DNA of 34,044 bases from Rhizobium sp. Q54 (GCA_945903635.1 CAMDOT010000039.1:1-34044); one strand, 5' to 3'; positions 1 to 8,464 are shown, counted from the stretch's first letter. Translations and numbers: made by a program. The notes: generated by a model from the sequence alone, not told the origin.

Positions 1-1868
1 GGCACGCGCGCAAGGTTTTCACGCAGCCGGGCCTGCTCCTGGACGATCTGCTGCCGTTCGGCGTCGACCTGGGTCACCTTGCGCTGGGCCTCGGCAACGG
101 CCTGCTGCAGCTGCAGGACCTTGGTGAGCGCATCGCGGGTCTTGGCGTCGAACTCACGGGCCTCGGCGTAGAGCCGGATCTGGTCGGCCGAGCCATCGAC
201 CAGGCGCAGCTCCTGCTGCTGCGTCTGCTCCTGGACGACCTCGAAGGTCTGGGTCTGGTCGCCGCCCGGCAAAGCGAACGGGATGCGGTAGTTGCCTTCG
301 CTGATGTCGACGCCTTTGGCATCGGGCTTGGTGAGCGTCCAGCCCGCGAGGCGGCGCTGAACGACCACGAGCTGGCGCGGCTCCTTGGCCGGGCCGCGCA
401 CACGATAGACCGTGGTCTGGCGCACGATGCGCGAGAGCTTCAGCACGCCCTGGGCAATCGTCCCGGTGGCGAGCCGGTCGGCCTGGGACATCTCGCGTTC
501 GATGGTGATCTTCTCGTCGAGCGCATAGGCGAGGAGCCGCGTCTCGCCGATCGGGAACCCCGATAGCCGGGCATCGCCCACGTAGGAGACGTTTGCGGCC
601 TTGTCGCGCTCGTAGATCGTGATCAGGCCCGGCGGCAGGCCGCTCTCGCCGTCGTTGGTGAGTCGGATGGCGGCCAGCGGATTGCGCGCCGCGGTATCTG
701 CCTGATAGAGCGCCAGCCGCTGCGCCGGCACCTGGCGGTCGATGATCGGGATCGACAGCGTGCGGCCGTTGTCGACGTTGACGGCGCGCGGAAATCTGAA
801 GACGACCTGGGTCGCGGCGTCCGTCGCTTCGATCTGGTCGGCCGCGGCGGCGATCGGCGGTGGCGGCGGTGGTGCAGCGCCCGTCGCCATGGCGCGCTCC
901 TGCTGCGGGCGATACGGGGCCGGTGCGGGCATCGGCGGCAGGCTCTTGCGTTGATCCGCCTGGACGCCGCCGCGGTCCACGCCCGGCATCAGCCGTCCGG
1001 CAACTTCGACCGGGATCTCCGGCCGGGTGACGTAGTAGGCGTCGTACAGCGCCTGGCGGAAGGCGACCGGCCGGCCCGATACCAGCGTGAGTTCGACATC
1101 CTTCCAATCCTGTCCGCTCAAAATCTCGATCGTGGCCCAGCCCTGCAGCGCCGAGCGGGCCGCCGTCGGATCCGCTCCCAGCGTCAGGCGATAAGACGCC
1201 TTCCACACCGGCGCCTCGACGATGTAGGCGACGCGCACGGTGCGTTTGCCCGTGCCGCGCGTCGACAGTTCGATGGTGCGGGCATCCTTGGCGCGGTTGC
1301 CCTGGATGGCGACCAGTGCCTGGCCGACCTTGTCCCGCAGCGTTGTGTCGGCGAACTGCAGGTTCTCGGCATCCTCGAGGATGAACTGCTGCAGGCCGCG
1401 GTCGGTGAACAAGGTGACGCGCGTGCGCGTGGTCGTTCCCTTGTCGTTGCCGAGTGCCACGGTCTCTTCCTGGACCGAGACGATGCGGCCGGTGATGGCG
1501 CGGCTGCCGCCGACCGTGATCTGCGCGCCCTTCAGGGTGGCCAGCAGCTGGCTGGGCGATGCGAGCGAGTCCTGGTCGAATGGCAGGTCCTTAAAAGCCT
1601 GGGCCAGCGGCTCGCGGCCCGGCAGGCTGAGGCCGCCGACGCCGCCCTTGTCGTCATAGACGACCAGGCTCTTCAGCACGTCGTCGACCTGCTGGAGCGA
1701 CACGGTGAGCTTGAGCGTTGCGTCGCCGTCGACAGTGGCTTCGTACTCAAAGTAACCCATCCCGCCGGAGGACAGCATCACGCGCTTGAGCGCGAGGTCC
1801 TGGGCAAAGGCGAGAGTGGGAAATGCGAACAGGCCCAGAAGAGCCAGACTGGCGAGAAAGTGGCGCAT
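1..1868 (-). CDS. DUF4139 domain-containing secreted protein (partial, 3' end beyond window)
   Basis: This frame is open from an ATG at 1868 to the left edge, giving 622 codons with no stop, so the C-terminus is missing. A GGGGAGG ribosome-binding site lies 4 bases before the ATG. Residues 1-22 form a clear Sec signal peptide (basic start, Leu/Ala/Phe-rich core, cleavage near AFA-QD), so the protein is exported. The middle and C-terminal parts look like the DUF4139 family: a beta-rich body, a proline-rich linker near residues 310-325, and a segment from about residue 560 that is rich in Gln, Glu, Ala and Leu and should form a coiled coil. The function of the family is unknown. It lies 73 bases downstream of sufU in the same direction and could be the last gene of the molybdenum-hydroxylase maturation operon, or a separate unit. 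The family call rests on recalled pattern, not on a search. Confidence 0.75.
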   Translation of the reverse strand, partial: MRHFLASLALLGLFAFPTLAFAQDLALKRVMLSSGGMGYFEYEATVDGDATLKLTVSLQQVDDVLKSLVVYDDKGGVGGLSLPGREPLAQAFKDLPFDQDSLASPSQLLATLKGAQITVGGSRAITGRIVSVQEETVALGNDKGTTTRTRVTLFTDRGLQQFILEDAENLQFADTTLRDKVGQALVAIQGNRAKDARTIELSTRGTGKRTVRVAYIVEAPVWKASYRLTLGADPTAARSALQGWATIEILSGQDWKDVELTLVSGRPVAFRQALYDAYYVTRPEIPVEVAGRLMPGVDRGGVQADQRKSLPPMPAPAPYRPQQERAMATGAAPPPPPPIAAAADQIEATDAATQVVFRFPRAVNVDNGRTLSIPIIDRQVPAQRLALYQADTAARNPLAAIRLTNDGESGLPPGLITIYERDKAANVSYVGDARLSGFPIGETRLLAYALDEKITIEREMSQADRLATGTIAQGVLKLSRIVRQTTVYRVRGPAKEPRQLVVVQRRLAGWTLTKPDAKGVDISEGNYRIPFALPGGDQTQTFEVVQEQTQQQELRLVDGSADQIRLYAEAREFDAKTRDALTKVLQLQQAVAEAQRKVTQVDAERQQIVQEQARLRENLARV

Positions 1869-1941
1869 GAAGCCTCCCCGGCGATGCAGCACACACCGTG
1901 ACGGCCGACTATGTCGCAACCGGGGCGTTGGCGCGACGAAT

Positions 1942-2349
1942 CTACGAGAGGGCGTCCTTCAAGGCCTCGAACGGCAGCAGCACGCACTCCTGTCGTGACT
2001 TGTGCGCAGCCACCGGAGCGAAGGCGGCAAACGGTTCGGCCGCTTCGCCCTCTTCCCGTCCGACCGCCCGTTCGGCATCGTGGCGAACTGCGGCAATGCC
2101 GGCCGCGTCCCGGCCCACCGCGACCGAAGACAAGGCCGAGGCTGAGGCCTGGCAGAGCAGGCAGCCGCGTACCTGATGGGCGATCTCGGCAATCCGGCCC
2201 TGCCCGTCCAGCCTGACATCGATCGTCACGCGGTCGCCGCACAGCGGATTGTCGCGACGGGCCGACTTGGTCGGATTCTCGAGCTTGCCCGCGCCCGTCT
2301 TGGCCTTGGCGAGCGCCACAATCCGGTCCTGGTAGAGCTGGTCGCTCAT
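1942..2349 (-). CDS. sufU: SufU/IscU-like iron-sulfur scaffold or sulfur-acceptor protein
   Basis: A 135-residue protein with the three-cysteine pattern of the NifU/IscU/SufU fold: C37 in an NPLCGD motif, C63 with C66 in a GCLLCQAS segment, and C122 in a RQEC..LPFEAL segment. In SufU proteins these positions bind zinc and accept persulfide sulfur from SufS; in IscU they hold a nascent Fe-S cluster. The ATG overlaps the sufS stop codon by 4 bases (ATGA), so the two are translationally coupled. Its direct pairing with a group II desulfurase favours the SufU role of sulfur acceptor. No SufB, SufC or SufD gene is present. Given the operon, its partner may be the molybdenum cofactor sulfuration machinery rather than general Fe-S assembly; that is inference. 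Confidence 0.85.
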   Translation of the reverse strand: MSDQLYQDRIVALAKAKTGAGKLENPTKSARRDNPLCGDRVTIDVRLDGQGRIAEIAHQVRGCLLCQASASALSSVAVGRDAAGIAAVRHDAERAVGREEGEAAEPFAAFAPVAAHKSRQECVLLPFEALKDALS

Positions 2350-3566
2350 CGAAGGGTTTTGGCGGCGTGTCGCACGCCAGTGAGCAAGGCATCGATATCG
2401 CTGCCGTCATTGTACGGCGCCATCGAAACACGGGTCGTGCCGTCGAGATCGAAGCGATCCATGAGCGGCTGCGCGCAATGATGGCCGGCACGGACGGCGA
2501 CACCGAAGGAATCGAGGGTCTGGGCGACATCGTGCGGATGCACGCCGTCCAGCGTGAACGATACCACGGGGTAACGGTTCTGCAGGCCCGCCGGACCGAA
2601 TATCCGGGCACCGTCGATCTTCTGCAGCCCATCCATCAGATGCTGGACCATCGTCATTTCGTGCGCATGAGCACCAGTCCAGTCGAGCGCCTGCATCCAT
2701 TTGCAGGCCGCGCCGAGCCCGATCGCGGGTCCAATGGGCGGCGTGCCCGCCTCGAAGCGGCGCGGCGCCGGCGCCCAGGTCGTCTCGGCGAATGTCACGC
2801 GGCCGATCATCGATCCGCCGCCCATGAACGGCGGCATGGCGTCTAGCAGCTCGGGCTTTGCCCAAAGCACGCCGATGCCGTTCGGCCCGTAGGCCTTGTG
2901 GCCGGCGAAGACGTAGAAATCGACGCCGAGCGACGGCAGGTCGATGGGCCCGTGCGGGGCCTTTTGGGCGCCATCGAGCATGACCTTGGCGCCAACGGAC
3001 TTTGCGGCGGTGACGACGGCGCCGACGTCGAGCATCGCGCCGGTCACGTTGGAAACATGTGCGAGCGAGATCAGCTTGGTTCGCGGCGTGATCAGCCCCG
3101 GCAGCGTCTCGAGATCGATGCGGCCATCGGTCGTCACCGGGATCATGTCGATCTCGACGCCGGCGCGTGCGCGCAGGAGCTGCCACGGCACGATGTTGGA
3201 ATGGTGTTCCAGTTCCGACAGCAGGATGCGATCGCCCGGCTTCAGCAGGGAACCGTAGGAATAGGCGACCAGATTGATCGCCGCGGTGCATCCGCCGGTG
3301 AACACGATCTCCATCGGCTGGACACCGAGAAACTGTGCGACGTCGGTGCGGGCGTTCTCGTAGGCGTCGGTCGCGCGCTCGGCGAGCCGATGGACGCCGC
3401 GCAGCACGTTGGCGCGACCCGTGGTTTCGTAGGTTCGCACGGCATCGAGCACGGCATCGGGAGTCTGCGCCGACGCGCCGTTGTCGAGATAGTGGACAGG
3501 CCGGCCGTCGATGATCTGGGACAGGATCGGGAACTGGCGGCGGACGGCGGTGACGTCGAAGCTCAT
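2346..3566 (-). CDS. sufS: SufS-type group II cysteine desulfurase
   Basis: A 406-residue PLP enzyme that takes sulfur from L-cysteine as a protein-bound persulfide, releasing alanine. The PLP lysine is K224 in a GHKAYGP motif, and the catalytic cysteine is C364 in RAGHHCAQP. Length and cysteine position match E. coli SufS closely. Also visible are the cofactor-contact segment ELEHHSN near 119-124 and DGAQ at 198-201. The ATG at 3566 was chosen because it overlaps the stop of the upstream gene by 4 bases (ATGA) and begins a typical SufS N-terminus; the reading frame continues further upstream but only over the preceding gene. Placement between Moco-handling genes and sufU suggests it may supply the terminal sulfido ligand of a molybdenum hydroxylase, as NifS4 does with XdhC in Rhodobacter capsulatus. 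A general Suf role remains possible. Confidence 0.92.
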   Translation of the reverse strand: MSFDVTAVRRQFPILSQIIDGRPVHYLDNGASAQTPDAVLDAVRTYETTGRANVLRGVHRLAERATDAYENARTDVAQFLGVQPMEIVFTGGCTAAINLVAYSYGSLLKPGDRILLSELEHHSNIVPWQLLRARAGVEIDMIPVTTDGRIDLETLPGLITPRTKLISLAHVSNVTGAMLDVGAVVTAAKSVGAKVMLDGAQKAPHGPIDLPSLGVDFYVFAGHKAYGPNGIGVLWAKPELLDAMPPFMGGGSMIGRVTFAETTWAPAPRRFEAGTPPIGPAIGLGAACKWMQALDWTGAHAHEMTMVQHLMDGLQKIDGARIFGPAGLQNRYPVVSFTLDGVHPHDVAQTLDSFGVAVRAGHHCAQPLMDRFDLDGTTRVSMAPYNDGSDIDALLTGVRHAAKTLR

Positions 3567-5215
3567 GCCGGAGTCCGTTCGCGCCAGGCCGCCAGCGCCT
3601 CGGGCGTGTCGATGTCGGTGATCGCCGCCTCGCCAGCCATTTCGACCTCGCAGACGAGATCGGCATGCTCGCCAATCAAGTGCTTGGCGCCGCTGTCGCC
3701 GGACAGCAGCACCATTTCCGGAAAGAAGCGCCGCGCCCACAGGACCGGATTGCCGCGCTTGCCGCCGACCGTCGGCACGCAGATGGCGCGGCCTTCGACC
3801 GCGCTGAAAGCCGCGATCAGGCGGTTGAGCAGGCCGGCGCCGACACCGGGCATGTCGCCCAGTTGCACTACGGCCGCATCGGCGTTGGTGCTGAGCGCGC
3901 CGATGCCGGTCCGCACCGACGTGCTGAGGCCGTCGGCAAAATCCGGATTGGTGACGAAACGCAGGCGCGACCGGCCGGGGATGGCTGCTTCGATGGCGGC
4001 CCTCACCTGCTCGGCCATGTGCCCGAGCACGACGACGATCTCGACAGCCTGGGACTCGAGTGCGGCCTTCACGGCATGCACGACCAGAGCCTCGCCATTG
4101 GCATCGGCCAGCATCTTGTTGGGGCCGCCCATCCGCGTCGACCGCCCGGCCGCCAGGACGAGCACGGCGACGCGCGGCGCCTGCTGCGGACCTCCGTCTT
4201 CCGACGGCTCATCGTCGCGTGGCTGCGGACGGCTCGCGATCTCCGCCAGCAGGCCGCCCGCGCCCATGCGAACGATCTCCGCCCGGCCGACGGGCAGACC
4301 GGCCGCCAGCCGCTCCAGCACCATGTCGAAGCCATTGTACTTGGGCGACTTGGCACACCCCGGCAGGCCGAGGACCGGCTTGCCGTCGAGTTCGGCCGTC
4401 AGCAGCAGATTGCCGGGATCGACCGGCATGCCGAAGTGGTGGACCTTGCCGCCGGCTTCAGCGATGCCCAACGGCACCACATCGTGGCGATCCACGATCG
4501 CCGATGCTCCGGCGATGAGGAATAGATCGCAGCCTTCCGCCTTCAATTCCTTCAACGCCCCGGCAATGGCCTTGGCGTCGTGCGCAACGCGGCGCTCGCC
4601 GTTCAAGGTGCTGCCCAGAGATGTCAGGCGCTTGGTCGTCGTGCCGACCGCCTTGTCGAGCACCTTGTCGCGCGTGCCCGGCAGTCTTGTCTGGATGAGC
4701 CCGGTGCGCATTGCCTTGAATGGTGCCACCGAGATCAAGGGCTGGTTGGCCGAGTGGGCGACTCCGATGGCACGGTCTACGGCTGTCCTCGGAGCGCCGT
4801 AGGGAATGATCTTCACGGTGGCCACCATCTGCCGTGGCTCCACGCGCGCGAAGGGCGGCAGCGTCGCCACGGTGACCGACTCGTCCAGTTCGTTCAGCGC
4901 ATCGATGCGTTCGTGATCGACGACGGCCAGACCCGAGCCCTTGGCAAAATGATTGCAGCGTCCGGTGAAGGGCGCCGTGACCTCGATGCCCTCTCCTGCG
5001 AGTGCCTTGGCGACCGTCGCGGCCGCCTCGTCTTCATGCATGTCGTCGGGATCGAGGCGTGCGGCCACCACCGTCGACACACCGGCGGCCTTGAGCTTGG
5101 CGACATCACCCGCCGACAGGGTTCGGCCCTTGGAGAAATTGATTCCACCCGAGCGCCAGCTATGGCCCAGGATGGCGCCCGTGGCCTCGTCGATGGGGGT
5201 ATCGCCAAATCTCAC
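3563..5215 (-). CDS. Molybdopterin-binding domain fused to MobA/MocA-like nucleotidyltransferase
   Basis: A 550-residue two-domain protein. Residues about 1-330 resemble the MoeA/MogA-type molybdopterin-binding fold, with a GCDLFLIAGASA segment near 228-238, MPVDPGN near 263-269 and GLPGCAKSP near 283-291. Residues about 349-547 are a MobA-like NTP transferase: the signature LAAGRSTRMGGPNK starts near 354 and a QLGDMPG metal-binding segment follows. The pair would bind the molybdenum cofactor and transfer a nucleotide to it, probably CMP as in MocA, giving the cytosine dinucleotide form used by this hydroxylase family; the nucleotide choice is inference. A linker rich in Asp, Glu and Pro (about 331-346) separates the domains. 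The start is GTG at 5215, overlapping the upstream xdhC stop by 4 bases. Databases usually call such proteins molybdopterin-binding/glycosyltransferase family 2. Confidence 0.85.
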   Translation of the reverse strand: MRFGDTPIDEATGAILGHSWRSGGINFSKGRTLSAGDVAKLKAAGVSTVVAARLDPDDMHEDEAAATVAKALAGEGIEVTAPFTGRCNHFAKGSGLAVVDHERIDALNELDESVTVATLPPFARVEPRQMVATVKIIPYGAPRTAVDRAIGVAHSANQPLISVAPFKAMRTGLIQTRLPGTRDKVLDKAVGTTTKRLTSLGSTLNGERRVAHDAKAIAGALKELKAEGCDLFLIAGASAIVDRHDVVPLGIAEAGGKVHHFGMPVDPGNLLLTAELDGKPVLGLPGCAKSPKYNGFDMVLERLAAGLPVGRAEIVRMGAGGLLAEIASRPQPRDDEPSEDGGPQQAPRVAVLVLAAGRSTRMGGPNKMLADANGEALVVHAVKAALESQAVEIVVVLGHMAEQVRAAIEAAIPGRSRLRFVTNPDFADGLSTSVRTGIGALSTNADAAVVQLGDMPGVGAGLLNRLIAAFSAVEGRAICVPTVGGKRGNPVLWARRFFPEMVLLSGDSGAKHLIGEHADLVCEVEMAGEAAITDIDTPEALAAWRERTPA

Positions 5216-5940
5216 GCCGCAACCACCTTCGGTCCAGCCAGCGCCTCGAGACGGCGCGCACGCACTTCGACGATCTGGCCCAGGATAGAGATCGCGATTT
5301 CGGCCGGCGACTTGGCGCCGATATTGAGGCCGACCGGGCCGTGGACGCGCGCGAACATCTCGTCGGTGATTCCGACTTCGGCCAGCCGCTCCTTGCGTTT
5401 GGCGTGGGTCTTCCGGCTGCCGAGCGCGCCGACATAGAAGACGTCGGACTTGAGCGCCGCCTCGAGCGCCGGATCGTCGAGCTTGGGATCGTGCGTCAGC
5501 GTCACGACGGCAGTCGAAACATCAAGCCCCATCGCCTGGAACGCTTCGTCGGCCCAGTCCTGGATGACTTTCACGCCGGGAAAGCGCGCGCTGGTGGCCC
5601 AAGCGCCGCGCGGATCGACGACGGTGACGTCGAAGTCGAGCATGGTTGCCATCGGCGCCAGCGATTGGGCGATATGCACGGCGCCGACGATGATCAGACG
5701 TGGCGGCGGGACGTAGACATTGAGGAAGATCTTCTCGCCCCCGAGATCCACCGTCTCGCTGCGGCCGATTCCCAACGCGCGATGCGCCGCGGAGAGCAGC
5801 GCCGCATCCTTGGCGAGGACGCCCTCGGCCCGATCCGTGTAGATCAGCGTCTCGGCCGCATCGCTGAGGCGGGTGGCGAGCACCAGGGCATGGCGCTTGG
5901 TGCGGGCGTCTTGCAGTGCCGCGACTGTTTCGGCTTTCAT
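5212..5940 (-). CDS. XdhC family protein, C-terminal Rossmann-domain part
   Basis: A 242-residue protein matching the C-terminal half of XdhC/CoxF proteins, which bind molybdenum cofactor and protect it during sulfuration before insertion into the apo-hydroxylase. It carries a nucleotide-fold start near residue 85 (IIVGAVHIAQ, where the family usually has GAGHVAQ), a VVDPRG segment, and the family block with VGALGSRKTHAKR. A LTHDPKLDDP segment precedes that block. The ATG at 5940 starts 4 bases after the N-terminal xdhC part ends at 5945. The two would together rebuild a normal-length XdhC. The glycine-rich loop has Val-His in place of the commoner Gly-His, which may affect ligand binding. 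Confidence 0.88.
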   Translation of the reverse strand: MKAETVAALQDARTKRHALVLATRLSDAAETLIYTDRAEGVLAKDAALLSAAHRALGIGRSETVDLGGEKIFLNVYVPPPRLIIVGAVHIAQSLAPMATMLDFDVTVVDPRGAWATSARFPGVKVIQDWADEAFQAMGLDVSTAVVTLTHDPKLDDPALEAALKSDVFYVGALGSRKTHAKRKERLAEVGITDEMFARVHGPVGLNIGAKSPAEIAISILGQIVEVRARRLEALAGPKVVAA

Positions 5941-5944
5941 CGGA

Positions 5945-6265
5945 TCAGCCCACCTTCTCGACGAACACCTGGACCTTGCCGCCGCAAGCCAAGCCCACAT
6001 CCCAGGCCTGCTCATCGGTGACACCGAAGTCGAGTAGCCGCGGCTTGCCGTCGGTGATCGCCGCCAAGGCTTCCTTGACGACGGCACCTTCAATGCAGCC
6101 ACCCGACACCGAGCCGACCATGGCGCCCGTGTCATCGACGCCGAGCTGGCTGCCCACCGGGCGTGGCGAGGATCCCCAGGTCGTGATCACCGTGGCCACG
6201 GCGACGCCCTTGCCTGCATTCTTCCATTTGCCGACCTGATCCAGCACATCGAGCGCGTCACTCAT
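5945..6265 (-). CDS. XdhC family protein, N-terminal domain part
   Basis: A 106-residue protein that corresponds to the XdhC_CoxI N-terminal domain. Diagnostic segments are TWGSSPRPVGSQL and VGSVSGGCIEGAV; the GGC(I/V)E motif carries the cysteine thought to take part in cofactor sulfuration. An ATG at 6265 is preferred over one at 6298 because an AAGGAG site lies 8 bases before it and the coxE-like gene ends at 6271. The C-terminal half of XdhC is a separate protein starting at 5940, so XdhC here is split but both halves look intact. The lack of a frameshift signature suggests a real two-gene arrangement. Confidence 0.88.
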   Translation of the reverse strand: MSDALDVLDQVGKWKNAGKGVAVATVITTWGSSPRPVGSQLGVDDTGAMVGSVSGGCIEGAVVKEALAAITDGKPRLLDFGVTDEQAWDVGLACGGKVQVFVEKVG

Positions 6266-6270
6266 GATGT

Positions 6271-7521
6271 CTACTCCTTGCGCAGTTCCGTCTGCCATGT
6301 GGCGAGCCGCCTGTCGGCACCCGGTGTCACCGCCCCAAGAGCCGCGATCAGCCCGGTCAGGCTCTCGAGGTTGTGGACGGGACGAAATTCGTCGACATGA
6401 GGCAACATCGCCTTGTTGCCTTGAGATTTGGGTTCATAGGCACCGTAGCGCAAGAGCGGGTTCAACCAAACCAACCGGGCGCAGGATTTGTGCAGCCGTT
6501 CCATCTCCTCGGCCAGCCCGCCCCCGCCTTCGCGATCCAGCCCGTCGGTGATCAGGACGACCACGGCACCCTGCCCCAGGACGCGGCGCGACCACTTGTT
6601 GTTGAATTCATGAAGCGTCTGTCCGATCCGTGTGCCACCCGACCAATCTTCGACCTGAGCCGAGGCTTTGACCAGCGCTATATCCACATCCCTATAACGC
6701 AGGGCACGGGTCACGTTGGTCAACCGTGTGCCGAAGGTGAAGCAGTAAACCCTGTCCCGATCGTTGGTGATGGTATGCATGAAATGCAGGAACATGCGGG
6801 TGTAGCGCGACATCGAGCCTGAGATATCGCACAAGATGACCAGCGGCGGCGGGCGGCGGCGCGGCTCGCGGCGGCGCAGTTCGGTCAGGCCTTCCGGCCG
6901 CAGCGCCCGGCGGAGCGAGGCGCGGAAATCCACCCGCGGCCCGCGCCGCGCCGGACGGAAGCGGCGGGTCCGCCGCTCCGGCACCGGCAGGCGCATCCGG
7001 GCGATGGCCCGGAGCGCGTCGTCGATCTCGGCCTGCGACATCTGCTCGAAGTCCTTGTGCTGCAGGATCTCGCGGTCGGAGACGGTGAAGGTGGCTTCGA
7101 CCTCCACTTCCGGCGGTTCGTCCTCGCCGGTCGGCGCCTCGCCGCGGCCGGGCTGCAGAGCCTCCTGCAGGCGGCGACTGAGCTGCTTGCGCTCATCCTG
7201 GTCCGCCGGCACCCCGACCTGCGGCAGCAGCATTTCCATCATCTTTTCCAGGAGGCGCGGATTACGCCAGTAGACATGGAAGGCCTGGTCGAAGATCTCA
7301 CGCTGGTCGCGCCGGTTCACGAACACCGAATGCAGGGTCCAGTAGAAGTCGTCGCGCTTCTTCAGGCCTGCGGCTTCGACGGCTTCGATGGCGCGCAGAA
7401 TTTGCCCCGGACCGACGCGCAAGCCAGCGGTGCGCAACGTGCGGGCAAAATGCACGATATTGGTGGCAAGCTTGCCGCCGCCTGGATCAGGCGCGGCCGA
7501 TGTGTCGGGCAGCGCGTCCAT
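6271..7521 (-). CDS. coxE: CoxE-type VWA domain protein
   Basis: A 416-residue protein with a C-terminal von Willebrand A domain. The metal-ion-dependent adhesion site is complete: D232, S234 and S236 in DISGSM, T297 in SGGTR, and D326 in ITDGLD. An Arg-rich stretch at 183-224 precedes the domain, and residues 20-110 form the helical N-terminus seen in CoxE proteins. In Oligotropha carboxidovorans CoxE works with the MoxR ATPase CoxD in assembling the active-site metal cluster of CO dehydrogenase. The gene begins 10 bases after coxD ends and stops 5 bases before the N-terminal xdhC part. Similar VWA-MoxR pairs mature other enzymes, so the exact target cannot be read from the gene alone. Confidence 0.88.
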   Translation of the reverse strand: MDALPDTSAAPDPGGGKLATNIVHFARTLRTAGLRVGPGQILRAIEAVEAAGLKKRDDFYWTLHSVFVNRRDQREIFDQAFHVYWRNPRLLEKMMEMLLPQVGVPADQDERKQLSRRLQEALQPGRGEAPTGEDEPPEVEVEATFTVSDREILQHKDFEQMSQAEIDDALRAIARMRLPVPERRTRRFRPARRGPRVDFRASLRRALRPEGLTELRRREPRRRPPPLVILCDISGSMSRYTRMFLHFMHTITNDRDRVYCFTFGTRLTNVTRALRYRDVDIALVKASAQVEDWSGGTRIGQTLHEFNNKWSRRVLGQGAVVVLITDGLDREGGGGLAEEMERLHKSCARLVWLNPLLRYGAYEPKSQGNKAMLPHVDEFRPVHNLESLTGLIAALGAVTPGADRRLATWQTELRKE

Positions 7522-7531
7522 TGCCGTGGCC

Positions 7532-8455
7532 TCAGCCCAGCGGCTCGGCCGCGATGTCGGACTTCACCTTGCGCAGGATCTCCGCCGCCTCGGAGCCCTG
7601 CAGGCGCTGGATGTCGTCCTGGTATTTGAGCAGCACGCCCAGCGTGTCGTTGATGGTCCTGGGGTCGAGGTCGAGCGCGTTGAGCTCCGAAAGCGCCGTG
7701 GCCCAGTCTATTGACTCGGCCACGCCCGGCGCCTTGAAGAGGTCGAGCTTGCGCAGTTCCTGCACGAAGCCCACGACTTGACGCGACAGCCGGTCGCTCG
7801 ATCCAGGGGCTTTTACCTTGAGGATTTCGAGTTCGCGCTTGAGGTCGGGATAATCGACCCAGTGATAGAAACAGCGACGCTTGAGTGCGTCATGGATTTC
7901 CCGGGTGCGATTGGAGGTCACGATCACGATCGGGACCTCCGCCGCCTTCACCGTGCCGAGTTCCGGGATCGTCACCTGAAAGTCGGACAACAATTCGAGC
8001 AGATAGGCTTCGAACGGCTCGTCGGTCCTGTCCAATTCGTCGATCAGCAGGATCGGCGCGCCTTCAGTGTGCGGGCTGAGCGCCTCGAGCAATGGACGGC
8101 GGATCAGAAACCGCTCGTCGAAAATATCGGCCGCCAACTGGCCGCGATCGTGCACGCCTTGCGCTTCGGCAAGCCGGATCTCGATCATCTGCCGGGCGTA
8201 GTTCCATTCGTACACAGCCGAGGAAACGTCGAGGCCCTCGTAGCATTGGAGGCGAATCAGCGGGCGCTTCAGGGTGGCGGCCAACACCTTGGCGATCTCC
8301 GTCTTGCCCACCCCCGCTTCACCTTCGCAGAACAGCGGACGGCCGAGCTTGAGGGCGAGGTAAAGGACGGTGGCGAGGCTGCGATCGGCGATGTAGTCGC
8401 CGCTCTTCAGAAGCTCGACGGTGGCGTCGATGGATGCCGGCGTGGCGGAGGACAT
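7532..8455 (-). CDS. coxD: CoxD-type MoxR family AAA+ ATPase
   Basis: A 307-residue MoxR AAA+ ATPase. Walker A is GEAGVGKT at 45-52, Walker B ILLIDE at 135-140, sensor 1 is TSN at 180-182, and an arginine-rich LKRRC segment at 191-195 fits the arginine finger. The HDALKRRCFYHWVDYP-type block near 188-203 is characteristic of the CoxD group. It would act as an ATP-driven chaperone with the adjacent VWA protein, refolding the apo-hydroxylase so that the Mo centre can be completed. The ATG at 8455 has an AGGAG site 4 bases before it. It is the first gene of the minus-strand operon and three imperfect repeats lie directly upstream. Confidence 0.9.
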   Translation of the reverse strand: MSSATPASIDATVELLKSGDYIADRSLATVLYLALKLGRPLFCEGEAGVGKTEIAKVLAATLKRPLIRLQCYEGLDVSSAVYEWNYARQMIEIRLAEAQGVHDRGQLAADIFDERFLIRRPLLEALSPHTEGAPILLIDELDRTDEPFEAYLLELLSDFQVTIPELGTVKAAEVPIVIVTSNRTREIHDALKRRCFYHWVDYPDLKRELEILKVKAPGSSDRLSRQVVGFVQELRKLDLFKAPGVAESIDWATALSELNALDLDPRTINDTLGVLLKYQDDIQRLQGSEAAEILRKVKSDIAAEPLG

Positions 8456-8464
8456 GCAACTCCT

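Noticed and set aside
2898..4802. 634-codon plus-strand open frame opposite sufS and the Moco fusion gene
   Set aside because: It lies antisense to two genes with full motifs, has no recognisable domain and reflects third-position GC bias.
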